From Bradyrhizobium sp. AZCC 2262 (lineage in GTDB: Bacteria > Pseudomonadota > Alphaproteobacteria > Rhizobiales > Xanthobacteraceae): DNA of 64,000 nt. Below, in pieces: positions 26,966 through 35,924 of this stretch. The stretch covers positions 1,426,001-1,490,000 of the forward strand of contig NZ_JAZHRT010000001.1 in NCBI RefSeq assembly GCF_036924535.1, in the 5' to 3' direction. The notes under the pieces are model-generated. The model saw only the letters and a program-made list of their open reading frames with translations, was not told the DNA's origin and did no database searches. The position numbers were made by a program, and so were the translations under genes. The stretch's first letter is position 1. Every line of letters begins with the position of its first letter.

Positions 26966-27000
26966 GGCCCCGGTGTTGTTACACCGGGGCCGTTATTGTT
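26966..27000 (+). terminator. Rho-independent terminator
   Basis: A perfect 11-bp stem GGCCCCGGTGT (26966-26976) with loop TGTT pairs with 26981-26991 and is followed by a T-rich tract (GTTATTGTTATTGTT). It ends the Gly-rich protein transcript. Confidence 0.85.
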
Positions 27001-27045
27001 ATTGTTCGCTGGCACGCCGGTTGCACCGCATGGGGGATGTTGAAC

Positions 27046-27180
27046 ATGCTCACAGCGCCCGCATTGACGTTGATGTTTTTGATTGTCGTGGTTGGTCTGG
27101 GTACGGCGTTCGTCTGGATGTTCTGGGAGATGGAGCAGCCGACGTCAAAGCCGCGTCGCAGCGGCGATCGCGGCGGATAG
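27046..27180 (+). CDS. Possible small single-pass membrane protein (44 aa)
   Basis: A 44-residue frame starts at ATG 27046, with GGGGGA about 8 nt upstream; an in-frame ATG also lies at 27037. Residues 5-26 (PALTLMFLIVVVGLGTAFVW) form a strong transmembrane helix, followed by a charged tail QPTSKPRRSGDRGG. The composition is typical of real small membrane proteins. No family known. Confidence 0.55.
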   Translation: MLTAPALTLMFLIVVVGLGTAFVWMFWEMEQPTSKPRRSGDRGG

Positions 27181-27269
27181 CCTCCCGACGGCATCGCGCG
27201 CCGTCACAAGTTGCGCGAGATGGCTGCCGTCATCGACGAGGGCTTCTGTCTCGCCCTCACAGTTCCCGG

Positions 27270-28157
27270 CTAGCTCAACACCCCGTACTTCCTGAACCAG
27301 GTCTGCATCTGGCTCCAGGCGTCCTCGGCCGCGTCCTTGCGGTAGCTAGGACGATAGTCGGCGTGGAAGCCGTGCGGGGCGCCGGGATAGATCTTGAACT
27401 CGGCAGTTTTCTTGTCTGCCGCCAGAGCCGCCTTGAAGGCTTCTACCGTAGCTATGGGAATGCCGGTGTCGGCCTCGCCATAGAGACCGATCACAGGCGC
27501 CTTCATCTCGCCCGCGAGCTGCGTCGGGCTCTTCGGCCAGAGCGGATTTGGCGGATCGACCGGCGGGCCGTAGAACGCGGCGCCGGCCTTGAGGGTGCTG
27601 CTGTGGGCGGCATATTCCCAGACCGTGCGTCCGCCGCGGCAGAAGCCGATGATGCCGAGCTTCGAAGCGTCGCCGCCCTCCGACTTGGCCCAGGCAACGG
27701 TGCTGTCGAGATCGGATAATAGCTCGGCGTCCGGTTTCGAATTCACGATCGGGAGTAGCTGCGGGATATCCGTGACCTTGGTCAGGTCGACGCCCTTGCG
27801 GAAATAGTAATCCGGTGCCACCGCGAACGCGCCGAGCTTGGCGAGGCGCCGCGTCACATCCTTGATGTATTCGTGCAGGCCGAAAATCTCCATCGCCACC
27901 AGCACCACCGGCGGGTTGCTGACGCCGGCCGGCCGCGCGAAATAGCCGGGCATCTCGCCGTCGGCAACCTTGATCCTGACGTCACCGGTGACCAAGCCGT
28001 TGGTGTCGGTCTTGATCACGTCGGCGCGCACCGGCCCGGCCGCAAGCGTGTAGCCCGCCGTCACGGCGGCCGATGCGGTCATGAAGCCGCGTCGCGAGAA
28101 GGGCGCGACCTTGGTCAGCCCGATGACATCAGAGGTTGGCAGGGGTTCGGCGCTCAT
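27270..28157 (-). CDS. Dienelactone hydrolase family protein, Tat-exported
   Basis: The protein is 295 residues from ATG 28155-28157, which has a perfect GGAGG 7 nt upstream; the longer frame upstream is not needed. The N-terminus carries a twin-arginine signal (SRRGFMTAS, 21-29) and a hydrophobic stretch ending AAGPVRA. The alpha/beta hydrolase triad of the DLH family is C173 (GFCRGG), D230 (GEAD) and H262 (APHGFH). DLH enzymes hydrolyse lactones; periplasmic versions are common in rhizobia with unknown substrate. Confidence 0.94.
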   Translation of the reverse strand: MSAEPLPTSDVIGLTKVAPFSRRGFMTASAAVTAGYTLAAGPVRADVIKTDTNGLVTGDVRIKVADGEMPGYFARPAGVSNPPVVLVAMEIFGLHEYIKDVTRRLAKLGAFAVAPDYYFRKGVDLTKVTDIPQLLPIVNSKPDAELLSDLDSTVAWAKSEGGDASKLGIIGFCRGGRTVWEYAAHSSTLKAGAAFYGPPVDPPNPLWPKSPTQLAGEMKAPVIGLYGEADTGIPIATVEAFKAALAADKKTAEFKIYPGAPHGFHADYRPSYRKDAAEDAWSQMQTWFRKYGVLS

Positions 28158-28314
28158 GGCGGCCCTCCTTTTTTTGGAGGCGCATTCAGCTTGGAAACCG
28201 GCGCGAACGCAAATCACCTGCTTGCGAGATGTCGGCCGGTTGGGGGCGCATAGCTCAACGGGCCAGAAAGCTCGCCTATGTTTGGCGGAGGACGCGCGAC
28301 CCAGAAATCGGGCA

Positions 28315-28357
28315 CAAAAAACAAGGCCGTCGACGCAGTATACCGTCAACGACCTTG
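28315..28357 (-). terminator. Rho-independent terminator (minus strand)
   Basis: Arms at 28322-28334 and 28345-28357 form a 13-bp stem with two G-U pairs. On the minus strand it is followed directly by six T residues (28316-28321). It lies about 300 bp downstream of the coiled-coil gene stop and 158 bp upstream of the dienelactone hydrolase ATG. Confidence 0.75.
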
Positions 28358-28429
28358 CCAGCCCCGGATATTGAAATCGGCTCACGCCATCCGGTGAACT
28401 TCAGGATGCCCGGGATTCTCACGGGGATG

Positions 28430-28445
28430 TGTGAACCAGTTCACA
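28430..28445. promoter_or_regulatory. CRP/FNR-superfamily-type palindrome
   Basis: TGTGAACCAGTTCACA contains TGTGA-N6-TCACA, the exact symmetric half-sites and spacing of a CRP operator, extended to 7-bp arms (TGTGAAC/GTTCACA). It stands in a long gap. The nearest gene that it could drive is not obvious, because a terminator separates it from the dienelactone hydrolase gene. Binding by a Crp-family regulator is inferred from the motif alone. Confidence 0.5.
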
Positions 28446-28669
28446 AAGGCGGAAAAAAGTTACGGCAAGGCGAGCCGCAACGGTGGAAAATATCCCGTCG
28501 CCCGCCCGCATGGTGCCAGTGCCCGATCGGGCCTGTCTCCCAAGATACCCGCAATGACGGTCCTTGTGAGGCGGCTGCACAGGCAAGCTGCTGATCAACG
28601 CGAGATTTCGGCCGGCCGCGCGTTAGCCCGCAGAGCGGGGCTCTATCGCCAAGCGCCATCCATACGGGA

Positions 28670-29176
28670 TCAGCCGCGCGCCTTGGCGCGGCCGCGGCTC
28701 GCCGCCCTGTCCGAGCGGAGCTTTGCCTTGGCCGTCCGCTTGCGCGGCGCGGGAGCCGCGGAGGGTTCGGAGGCCTGCGCGCTGGCAAAGGACTGCCGCA
28801 AGCCGTCGATCGCTTCTGTCAGCGTCCCGACCTGCTCGGAAAGCTTCCGGGTGTCGCCCTGCTGCGCGGCGAGCAGGCGGCGCACGGTCTGCAGCTGATC
28901 CTGCACCACCTGCAACTGATCGATCGATTCCTGCTGCGTCGCTTCCAGGCCCTTGGTCTTCTCGACCAGCTGTTCGGACGCCTGCGCGGCGCGCGCCTGC
29001 AACTGACGGGTCGCGACCGCGCGCTCGGTCTCGGGCGCACTGCCGGTATAGGCACGCCAAACGGTGATAGAGGTTACGCCAAGCACAACAATGACGAGGG
29101 CCGCTGCGGCGATCGCAATCGGCTGTCCGCCGAAACGCGCGAAAGGGCTGCCACTCCGGGGGGCGAGTTCGATCAT
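28670..29176 (-). CDS. Membrane-anchored coiled-coil protein
   Basis: The protein is 168 residues from ATG 29174-29176, with GGAG upstream. One transmembrane helix (about 19-40) is followed by a long heptad-patterned helix (about 50-130, ATRQLQARAAQASEQLVEKT and onward) rich in Gln, Leu and Glu. The tail is basic, with RKRTAKAKLRS. No known domain. The design suggests a periplasmic or cytoplasmic scaffold. Confidence 0.8.
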   Translation of the reverse strand: MIELAPRSGSPFARFGGQPIAIAAAALVIVVLGVTSITVWRAYTGSAPETERAVATRQLQARAAQASEQLVEKTKGLEATQQESIDQLQVVQDQLQTVRRLLAAQQGDTRKLSEQVGTLTEAIDGLRQSFASAQASEPSAAPAPRKRTAKAKLRSDRAASRGRAKARG

Positions 29177-29313
29177 GCGACTCCAAATCCGGACGTGATT
29201 CGAAAGTTCCAAAATAGCACAGGCCAGACGACGGTAAAACCTGGGATTTGCCGGGAGGCCGGGCAAAAGGCCCGCAAGATCAGGGTTTTGGGCTGCAGGA
29301 ATGGGCCCTGGGG

Positions 29314-30201
29314 CTAACGGAAATGCGCCCGGATGAACTCTCCGGCATATGCCAGCGTGCGCCTGCCGTCCTGGAGGCCAGCATTCCAGACCGGCCATGC
29401 ATGGATCATGTGCGGCCAGATCTGCAGCGTCACATCGACATCGGCTGCGCCTGCGGCCTCGGCAAGCCGCGCCGCGTCCGCGAGCAACGTCTCGGCCGAT
29501 CCGACCTGAATCAGGACCGGCGGAAAGCCTGTGAGATCGGCAAACAGCGGCGAGATCAGCGGATCGCGGCGATCGATGGATGGCGGCGCATAGGCATCCG
29601 CAAGTTCGTCGAGATAGGCTTTGTGAATCAGCGGATCGACGGCGTCCTTGGTCGCGAGCGTGCTGCCTGACATGGTGAGGTCGGTCCACGGCGAAATCAG
29701 CCAGGCGCAGGCCGGCAGCGGCTCTCCCGCCGCGCGCAGCCGGTTGATCAGCCCGAGCGTCAGGTTGCCGCCGGCGCTGTCGCCGCCGACCGCGATATCA
29801 GTCGCTGCAATGCCTTGCTCGCGCAGGAAGCGCCACGCGGTGAGCGCGTCTTCATGGGTGGCGGGGTAGGGATGTTCAGGAGCAAGCCGATAGTCGATCG
29901 CAAGCGTGCGTGTGCGTGCCGCGCGCCCGGCTTCCGTCACCAGGCGGCGGTGGCTCACAATCGAGCCGGAGCAATATCCGCCGCCGTGGAAATACAGCAG
30001 CACACGCGAAGGCTCGCTGCCGGGAACGATCGACCACTCGCCGGCAACGCCGTCGCAATCGACGGCCTCGCATGTCACATCGGACGCCACCGACCAGGTC
30101 GATCCGACCTCATTGATGCGTTGCCGCCGCTCCGACCAGCCAACCGGCCGCGGCTTCGAGCCCAGCAATGTGCGGATGGCGTCGATCTCGCTGTGCGCCA
30201 A
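29314..30201 (-). CDS. Alpha/beta hydrolase, hormone-sensitive lipase family esterase
   Basis: The protein is 295 residues from TTG at 30199-30201, preceded by AGGAGA at a good distance; an ATG further upstream in frame (30297) has no ribosome site and adds an atypical N-terminus. HGGG (72-75) is the HSL oxyanion motif and GDSAGG gives the nucleophile S142; the Asp and His follow in the last third (PHMIHAWP). HSL-family enzymes hydrolyse short-chain esters. It is separated from the next upstream hydrolase by about 170 bp. Confidence 0.92.
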   Translation of the reverse strand: MAHSEIDAIRTLLGSKPRPVGWSERRQRINEVGSTWSVASDVTCEAVDCDGVAGEWSIVPGSEPSRVLLYFHGGGYCSGSIVSHRRLVTEAGRAARTRTLAIDYRLAPEHPYPATHEDALTAWRFLREQGIAATDIAVGGDSAGGNLTLGLINRLRAAGEPLPACAWLISPWTDLTMSGSTLATKDAVDPLIHKAYLDELADAYAPPSIDRRDPLISPLFADLTGFPPVLIQVGSAETLLADAARLAEAAGAADVDVTLQIWPHMIHAWPVWNAGLQDGRRTLAYAGEFIRAHFR

Positions 30202-30372
30202 GGTGCGTTCTCCTGGTGGAGGCGGGTCATCATCGCACACTGCTCGTGCGATGCAAAAGTAGGCCGCCAGAAGTCGCCTGCCGAAATGGCCTTCCAAACG
30301 GCGGAGCTCAGAACGTGCTCTGAGGAAAGCTGGTGGTGGATAGCTTTTGCATCCGGCCGCCGCTCCGTTCGA

Positions 30373-31263
30373 CTAGGTTTGGCGATCGTTCGCCAGCCAG
30401 GTGAAGGCTGCCAAAATCCCTGGCAGTTGCAGGTCATGCCGAAGCTTGCCCGATGCCGGCAGGAAGCGATGGTCCACCGCGACGCCGACCCGGCGCAGTG
30501 CCTCGACATAGGCGGTTTGGACCGACGCCGACACACGCTGGTCATGCGGGTCGGTCAGCACGATGATCTTTTCCAGGGGATGGCGCGCCACCTCGGCGAC
30601 ATGGTCGATTGGGTCGAGGAAATCGGTGTGGCCGGTGATGTCGGCCGTCCAGCCGTTCTCGCGGTTTCGCTGCGCAACGGCTGTATTTCCCGAGGAGATC
30701 ACCGCGCAACCGATATCGGCGCGGCGCGCGATCAGCGCGGCCACGAGATGGCCACCGCCCGATTGGCCGACGAGATTGAGACGACGCCAGCCGAAATGCG
30801 CCTTGAGCCGAGTGAGCGCCATATCGACCAGCGCGATTTCGCGCGGCCGTCGCCGGTCGAGATGGTGACCTGTGGAACCCAGGATACCGGGGCGCGCCAG
30901 GTGGACGTAGGGACGAACGAAGCTGGCGCTCAGCTGTTCGGCCAGCGCCTGCACGTCGTAGGCCGTCGTTTTAACGTACCACTCGTTGGCCACGACCTCA
31001 TTATCGCGTTTCTCCACGGCATCACCGCGCAGAAAGATCAGCGGGTCGGCCGGTGCACCTTCGGGTGCGGCGCCATAGAAGGCGAGCACGTCAGGCCTCC
31101 CGTCGACCTCGACGCGCACTCTTCCCGGACCGTCGCCATCGGATGACGAAGGTTCAACACCCTGAACCACTTCGGTACCGGAGAAGGGGGTGGTCGGCAG
31201 GTCTGCAAGGATTGGAAATCTGATCACCCGGCAATTAGCGATCAAAATCCGCCTCGCGGTCAA
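30373..31263 (-). CDS. Alpha/beta hydrolase-like protein
   Basis: The protein is up to 296 residues from TTG 31263; other starts nearby (such as a GTG about 12 codons in) are possible and no site decides. The nucleophile elbow reads GQSGGG, a late Asp is in TDPHDQR and a His in GKLRHDL, matching a serine-hydrolase triad. The N-terminal half diverges from common esterase families. It is a second esterase-like gene next to the HSL-type one on the same strand. Confidence 0.75.
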   Translation of the reverse strand: MTARRILIANCRVIRFPILADLPTTPFSGTEVVQGVEPSSSDGDGPGRVRVEVDGRPDVLAFYGAAPEGAPADPLIFLRGDAVEKRDNEVVANEWYVKTTAYDVQALAEQLSASFVRPYVHLARPGILGSTGHHLDRRRPREIALVDMALTRLKAHFGWRRLNLVGQSGGGHLVAALIARRADIGCAVISSGNTAVAQRNRENGWTADITGHTDFLDPIDHVAEVARHPLEKIIVLTDPHDQRVSASVQTAYVEALRRVGVAVDHRFLPASGKLRHDLQLPGILAAFTWLANDRQT

Positions 31264-31379
31264 GTCGCTCCGGAAAAATTGACAGAGCGCTCGAGGAGTC
31301 CTTGCGGCGCTACACCTGGCAAATGCGTCGCTGAAAAGCCCTCACGCAGGCGGGAGGCTGGCATGCTCGAGCAAGATCC

Positions 31380-31418
31380 CAAAAAAGGTGCGGCCAGGCT
31401 TTGGGGGAAGCCTGGCCG
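31380..31418 (-). terminator. Rho-independent terminator (minus strand)
   Basis: CGGCCAGGCT (31391-31400) pairs perfectly with 31409-31418, and on the minus strand the stem is followed by CACCTTTTTT. It closes the transcript of the BTLCP proteinase gene, whose stop is at 31491. The 3' untranslated part also contains a C-rich loop on the minus strand (complement of 31438-31456). Confidence 0.82.
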
Positions 31419-31490
31419 CGCGCGAACCGGTCTGGGACGGGGAGGGGTGGGGATGTGACCGGGTCGCGGGTTCGTAAAATCCTTTGTTCG

Positions 31491-32120
31491 TTATCGATCG
31501 CGTGACGAGGCGGTGGCGACCGCAGGGCGGCTGTCACCGAGCGAGACCCACACGTTCGGGTCGCTCTGCGACTGACGCTTGACGAAGCGGTAGCCGGTCT
31601 CGGTCCAGGCCAGGACGTTTTCGTTCTGGTTGTCGAGAACGAACTCGCCCTTGTCGGTCTTCACCGTCAGCACCGCGTGGCCTTCGCCCTTCTTGTCGCG
31701 CACCACCGTGATCAGCAGCGCTTCGCGCGGCCATCCGGCGTCGATAAGCATCTTGCGCTTCAGAAGCACATAGTCCTCGCAGTCACCGTATCCGTCCGTC
31801 GGCAACGACCATTTCTCGATCACACCCCAATGATCCATGTCGGTGATCGGCTTGATGGTCTCGTTGACCCACTTGTTGACTCGCACCAAATCCCGCCACG
31901 CCGTCTGCGACATCACGATGTCGCGCGGCTGTGATGTGCCGCCACGGCATTCGCTCGCGTTCTCGTCGCAAAATTCGACCCAGCCGATCGGCGAACGCGC
32001 GGTCTCGCCAAGGCTGGCATAGAGAGCCTCGCCGGCTTTCGCCGAGACGCCCATTGAAGCGTTTATCCCTACCAGGACGGCGATGATCGCCAGTCCCTTC
32101 CCCTGTCCCCGAAACAACAT
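31491..32120 (-). CDS. BTLCP transglutaminase-like cysteine proteinase (LapG-related family)
   Basis: The protein is 209 residues from ATG 32118-32120, with GGGGG upstream. An N-terminal signal/anchor (about 9-28) precedes a bacterial transglutaminase-like domain. The catalytic triad is visible as C114 (GDCEDYV), H148 (EGHAVL) and D163 (LDNQ). The family includes the periplasmic protease LapG, which clips surface adhesins under c-di-GMP control. Many rhizobial members lack the LapD partner and their target is unknown. The next gene upstream on the same strand is a double-PilZ protein. Confidence 0.92.
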   Translation of the reverse strand: MLFRGQGKGLAIIAVLVGINASMGVSAKAGEALYASLGETARSPIGWVEFCDENASECRGGTSQPRDIVMSQTAWRDLVRVNKWVNETIKPITDMDHWGVIEKWSLPTDGYGDCEDYVLLKRKMLIDAGWPREALLITVVRDKKGEGHAVLTVKTDKGEFVLDNQNENVLAWTETGYRFVKRQSQSDPNVWVSLGDSRPAVATASSRDR

Positions 32121-32224
32121 TGCGGCCCCCGTTTCTTGTTGGGACCATGTTTCGCACAAAGGATTTGCGCCGCCGCTAAGTCAGGCAAGTACATTTGACG
32201 TGAATACAAGTAAAAGCTGCGGCT

Positions 32225-32250
32225 AATTCGATCTATACTTGAATCGAATT
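32225..32250. promoter_or_regulatory. Inverted repeat upstream of the BTLCP gene (possible operator)
   Basis: AATTCGAT (32225-32232) and ATCGAATT (32243-32250) form an 8-bp inverted repeat with a 10-bp spacer in an unusually AT-rich stretch about 110 bp upstream of the BTLCP start. Related words TTGAATCG and TTGATTCAA occur alongside. An operator or UP-like promoter region is inferred. Confidence 0.4.
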
Positions 32251-32379
32251 CGACTAAAAGTTGAAACAACTGCAATTGATTCAAATTTTAAGCATTAACG
32301 CGCGCGGCGCTGCGCCAGCGGCGGATCAGCGCGCGAAAGCCCGCCGCGTTAACCGTGTTTTGCAGGTTCCGGACGCGGC

Positions 32380-32413
32380 AAAGGCGGTATCCGTGGGTGC
32401 GGATACCGCCTTT
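32380..32413 (-). terminator. Terminator hairpin after the double-PilZ gene
   Basis: A perfect stem AAAGGCGGTATCCG (32380-32393) with loop TGGGTG pairs with 32400-32413. It lies about 40 bp past the PilZ stop codon on the minus strand. T-runs flank both sides (TTT on the minus strand, TTTT on the plus strand), so it could work in either direction. It separates the PilZ and BTLCP transcripts. Confidence 0.8.
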
Positions 32414-32451
32414 TGAGGCTGAAAAGTCAGGGATTTTTGTCGGCCGGTGCT

Positions 32452-33069
32452 TTACCGCGCGGTAACCGCTTCTTCGAGCGCCTCGCCGACCTGCTCGTGG
32501 ACGAACTCAAGCGCGAAGCCTTCTTCGAGGTTCCGCACCACGCGGGACTGCACCTTGCCCAGCATGACCAGCGATTTCAGGGGGGGGCGGTTTTCCGCGG
32601 CGATGGCGGCGCCCGACAGCGAGAGGTCGATGATGCGGCAGGTCATCTTGCTGCCGTCCTCGAGCGTCAGCAGGGCAATCGGGTTGCGCGGAATGATGCG
32701 GTCGTGGCGGCGGTCTTCCGGCAAATTGAGGATATCGCGGTTGGCCAGCCAGGTGAGCTGGGCGGCCAGCTTGTCGCGCTTGCGCGCGGTGGCGCCGACC
32801 GTCATGGCAAAGCCGTTGTCGATGATGCGGGTGATTTTGCCCTCGACCCGGCCGATATGGTCGAGATAGGCGATCACGCGGTCGCCGACATTGCCGATGC
32901 CGGGTGCCAGCAGGGCCAGTCCGCCCGGGGACATGTTAATAATCTGGCAAGGAAATTCGCGGCGATCCGGCAGCATGTAGCGGCCGAGCAGGTGGACTTT
33001 GACACGCTGAAAGCGCCGCCGCTCCTCGGCGGACGGAACAGTGGTTGTTTTCTTTTGCGCAAACGACAT
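32452..33069 (-). CDS. Tandem PilZ domain protein (c-di-GMP binding)
   Basis: The protein is 205 residues from ATG 33067-33069 (GGTGGCGAAG upstream; a GTG three codons earlier is possible). There are two PilZ copies. The first has RRRFQRVKV with NMSPGGLAL (about 17-56); the second has RRHDRIIPR with DLSLSGAAI (about 120-160). These are the RxxxR and (D/N)xSxxG motifs that bind c-di-GMP, present in both repeats. Cytoplasmic and soluble. It is adjacent on the same strand to a LapG-family proteinase, which hints at c-di-GMP-linked surface control. Confidence 0.9.
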   Translation of the reverse strand: MSFAQKKTTTVPSAEERRRFQRVKVHLLGRYMLPDRREFPCQIINMSPGGLALLAPGIGNVGDRVIAYLDHIGRVEGKITRIIDNGFAMTVGATARKRDKLAAQLTWLANRDILNLPEDRRHDRIIPRNPIALLTLEDGSKMTCRIIDLSLSGAAIAAENRPPLKSLVMLGKVQSRVVRNLEEGFALEFVHEQVGEALEEAVTAR

Positions 33070-33396
33070 CTTCGCCACCAGACAGCCGGTCCTTCGGCGT
33101 CAGGAAGACCCTAAGGCGGACAGGGTTAACGATGTGTTATCGGCGGCTGCGTGAATCGCTCAAGATTTCGGCACTGACAATTTGGCGCGGCCGGCGCACA
33201 CGGGACGTCGTTGTTCGCAGAAAATACCGACCTCGAACGTAACTCACGTCCAATCAGCCAAGTATCTCGGGGAACGCCGATTTCGGTCAAGTCTGCGAGA
33301 GGCGATTGTTCTTCGCTGCGTTCTTTCGATACCATTGGGATTACTGTCGAGCCCAGCCGGGCCGGCCAAAAAATAACTGCGAACGGAGGTTACGAA

Positions 33397-34170
33397 ATGC
33401 CGGGCGTGAAGCGGGAACGCGACGACAGTGTCGGCGTGCTGACACTGGATGAGCCTGTGACCCTGAATGCGATGACGCCCGATCTGCTGGGTGATCTCGC
33501 GACAGCCATCGGCGAGATCAACGATGATCCGCGGGTGAGGGCACTCGTGCTGACGGGCGCCGGCCGTGGCTTCTGCTCGGGCCAGAACCTCAAGGCCGCG
33601 CAAATCCTGGGCGACGACATCGCCGCCGGCGTGATGAAGTACTACTGGCCGACGTTCAAGGCGTTGCGGGAGTGCCGCGTGCCTGTCGTGGTGGCGGTCA
33701 ACGGCGTGGCGGCGGGTGGCGGGTTCAGCCTCGCGATGGCGGGCGACATGATCGTGGCCGCGCGTTCGGCGCGCTTCATTCAGGTGTTCAGCCGCATCGC
33801 GCTGGTCCCCGATCTCGGTTCGACCTGGCTGCTGCCGCGTCTCGTCGGCCGGCAGCGCGCGCTCGAACTGATGATGACAAATGAGCCGCTCTCGGCCGAT
33901 CAGGCCAAGGAATGGGGGCTGGTCCGCGAAGTCTTTGACGATGCCGCGCTTCGTGACGGTGCGCTTTCGCTGGCGCGCAAACTCGCAAGCGGGCCGACGC
34001 GCGCCCTGGTCGCGACGCGCCGGCTGATCGACGAGAGCGAACACGCCAGCTATGCCGATCAGTTCCGCCGCGAGATCGAAACGCAGGCGGAGATCCGCCT
34101 CAGCGCCGATGCGTTGGAAGGACGCAGCGCCTTCCTCGAGAAACGCGCGGCGGTGTTCACCGGACGCTGA
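33397..34170 (+). CDS. Enoyl-CoA hydratase/isomerase (PaaG-like)
   Basis: The protein is 257 residues from ATG 33397, with GGAGG about 8 nt upstream. Crotonase motifs are GFCSGQN (58-64) and GVAAGGG (103-109), with the active-site Asp in VPDLGSTW (about 137-144), as in PaaG isomerases. It is followed after 17 bp by poxB, so the two are probably one transcript. This is an unusual pair without an obvious shared pathway. Confidence 0.92.
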   Translation: MPGVKRERDDSVGVLTLDEPVTLNAMTPDLLGDLATAIGEINDDPRVRALVLTGAGRGFCSGQNLKAAQILGDDIAAGVMKYYWPTFKALRECRVPVVVAVNGVAAGGGFSLAMAGDMIVAARSARFIQVFSRIALVPDLGSTWLLPRLVGRQRALELMMTNEPLSADQAKEWGLVREVFDDAALRDGALSLARKLASGPTRALVATRRLIDESEHASYADQFRREIETQAEIRLSADALEGRSAFLEKRAAVFTGR

Positions 34171-34187
34171 GAAAGGATCGGGCCATC

Positions 34188-35924
34188 ATGCGGATCGACA
34201 ATGTTGCGGACCTCATCGCGGAGACGCTGGCCCAGGCCGGCGTCAAGCGCATCTTCGGCGTGGTGGGCGATAGCCTGAACGGTCTCACCGACGCGCTGCG
34301 CAAACGAAAGGCGATCGACTGGATTCACGTCCGGCATGAGGAGGTCGCGGCCTTTGCCGCCGCGGGCGAAGCGCAGGTCACGGGCGAACTTGCGGTGTGT
34401 GCGGGATCGTGCGGTCCCGGCAATCTGCATCTCATCAACGGCCTGTTCGATGCGCATCGCAGCCGCACGCCGGTGCTCGCCATCGCCGCGCAGATTCCGT
34501 CTGCTGAAATCGGCGGCGGCTACTTTCAGGAGACGCATCCGCAGGACTTGTTCCGGGAATGCAGCCACTATTGCGAACTGGTTTCCGATCCGGCGCAATT
34601 GCCTTACGTCCTGGAGAACGCCATTCGCGCGGCCGTGGGGCGGCGCGGCGTCGCCGTCATCGCCATCCCCGGCGACGTCGCGTTGCGGTCCGCGCCGAAG
34701 CGCGGCATCTCTCCGAATGCCGGGCTGCTGCCGGCGGCGCCAATCGTTCGGCCGGCCGAAGGCGAACTGGAGGCGCTGGCCAAACTCCTCGACGGCGCCA
34801 AGCGCGTCACGCTGTTCTGCGGCCGCGGCTGTGCCGGCGCGCATGACGATCTGATGCGACTTGCCGAGGCGCTGCAGAGCCCGATCGTGCATGCGCTCGG
34901 CGGCAAGGAGCATGTCGAGTTCGACAACCCTTACGACGTCGGCATGACCGGGTTCATCGGCTTCTCGTCCGGCTATGCCGCGATGCACGCATGCGACGTA
35001 TTACTGATGCTCGGCACTGATTTTCCCTACAAGCAGTTCCTGCCGACGGACGCGAAGATCGCGCAGGTCGACATCCGCCCGGAAAATCTCGGCCGCCGCT
35101 GCAAGCTCGACCTCGGCATCGTCGGCGACGTCGGCGCCACGATCGGCGCGCTGCTGCCGAAGCTGAAGGCGAAGACGGAGCGCAGGCATCTCGACGACAG
35201 CCTGGCTCACTACAAGAAAGCCCGCGCCGGGCTCGACGAGCTCGCGCAAGGCACGCCCGGACAGAAGCCGATCCACCCGCAATATCTGGCGCGCCTCCTG
35301 AGCGAGCAGGTGTCTGACGACGCGGTATTTACGGCCGACGTCGGCACGCCGACGATCTGGGCGGCGCGCTATCTCGTCATGAACGGCCGCCGGCGCCTGA
35401 TCGGCTCCTTTGTCCACGGCTCGATGGCCAACGCCATGGCGCACGCCATCGGCGCCCAGGCCGCGCAGAAGGGGCGGCAGGTGGTGTCGATGTCGGGCGA
35501 TGGCGGGTTTGCCATGCTGATGGGCGACCTGATCACGCTGACGCAGATGAAGCTGCCGGTGAAGGTCGTGATCTTCAACAACGGCGTGCTGGGTTTCGTT
35601 GCCATGGAGATGAAGGCCTCCGGCTTCATCGAAACCGGCGTCGATCTGAAGAATCCCGATTTCGCCGCGATGGCGCGGGCCATGGGCATTCATGCGGTGC
35701 GGGTGGAGGATCCGGGCGAACTCCCGAACGCGATCCGCGACGTGCTGGCCCATGACGGCCCGGCCGTCCTCGATGTCGTCACCGCGACGCAGGAATTGTC
35801 GATGCCACCGACGATCACGGCAGAGCAGATCAAGGGCTTTAGCCTCTGGGTGCTTCGCGCCGTGATGAGCGGCCGCGGCGACGAGGTGATCGATGTGGCC
35901 AAGACCAATTTGCTGTCGCGCTAG
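34188..35924 (+). CDS. poxB: Pyruvate dehydrogenase (quinone) / pyruvate oxidase, ThDP-dependent
   Basis: The 578-residue enzyme oxidatively decarboxylates pyruvate to acetate and CO2, passing electrons via FAD to quinone at the membrane. The N-terminal ThDP-PYR domain has the catalytic Glu in [11 protein letters not shown] (E51 or E52) and [16 protein letters not shown] central FAD domain follows. The C-terminal PP domain carries [20 protein letters not shown], the Mg-ThDP motif. The length and the C-terminal helix match E. coli PoxB (572). Expected role: acetate-forming bypass in stationary or low-oxygen growth. Confidence 0.93.
   Translation: MRIDNVADLIAETLAQAGVKRIFGVVGDSLNGLTDALRKRKAIDWIHVRHEEVAAFAAAGEAQVTGELAVCAGSCGPGNLHLINGLFDAHRSRTPVLAIAAQIPSAEIGGGYFQETHPQDLFRECSHYCELVSDPAQLPYVLENAIRAAVGRRGVAVIAIPGDVALRSAPKRGISPNAGLLPAAPIVRPAEGELEALAKLLDGAKRVTLFCGRGCAGAHDDLMRLAEALQSPIVHALGGKEHVEFDNPYDVGMTGFIGFSSGYAAMHACDVLLMLGTDFPYKQFLPTDAKIAQVDIRPENLGRRCKLDLGIVGDVGATIGALLPKLKAKTERRHLDDSLAHYKKARAGLDELAQGTPGQKPIHPQYLARLLSEQVSDDAVFTADVGTPTIWAARYLVMNGRRRLIGSFVHGSMANAMAHAIGAQAAQKGRQVVSMSGDGGFAMLMGDLITLTQMKLPVKVVIFNNGVLGFVAMEMKASGFIETGVDLKNPDFAAMARAMGIHAVRVEDPGELPNAIRDVLAHDGPAVLDVVTATQELSMPPTITAEQIKGFSLWVLRAVMSGRGDEVIDVAKTNLLSR

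Larger units (their letters stand above)
28158..28669. other. 512-bp intergenic region with regulatory signals
   Basis: No protein gene is supported. It holds a minus-strand terminator (28315-28357) and a CRP-type palindrome (28430-28445), listed separately. The interval between them could encode a small RNA of roughly 100 nt on the minus strand. The remaining part up to 28669 shows no recognisable signal. Confidence 0.55.

Noticed and set aside
29815..31146. 443-residue plus-strand frame opposite the two esterase genes
   Set aside because: No motifs and abnormal composition; both minus-strand frames carry hydrolase elbows.
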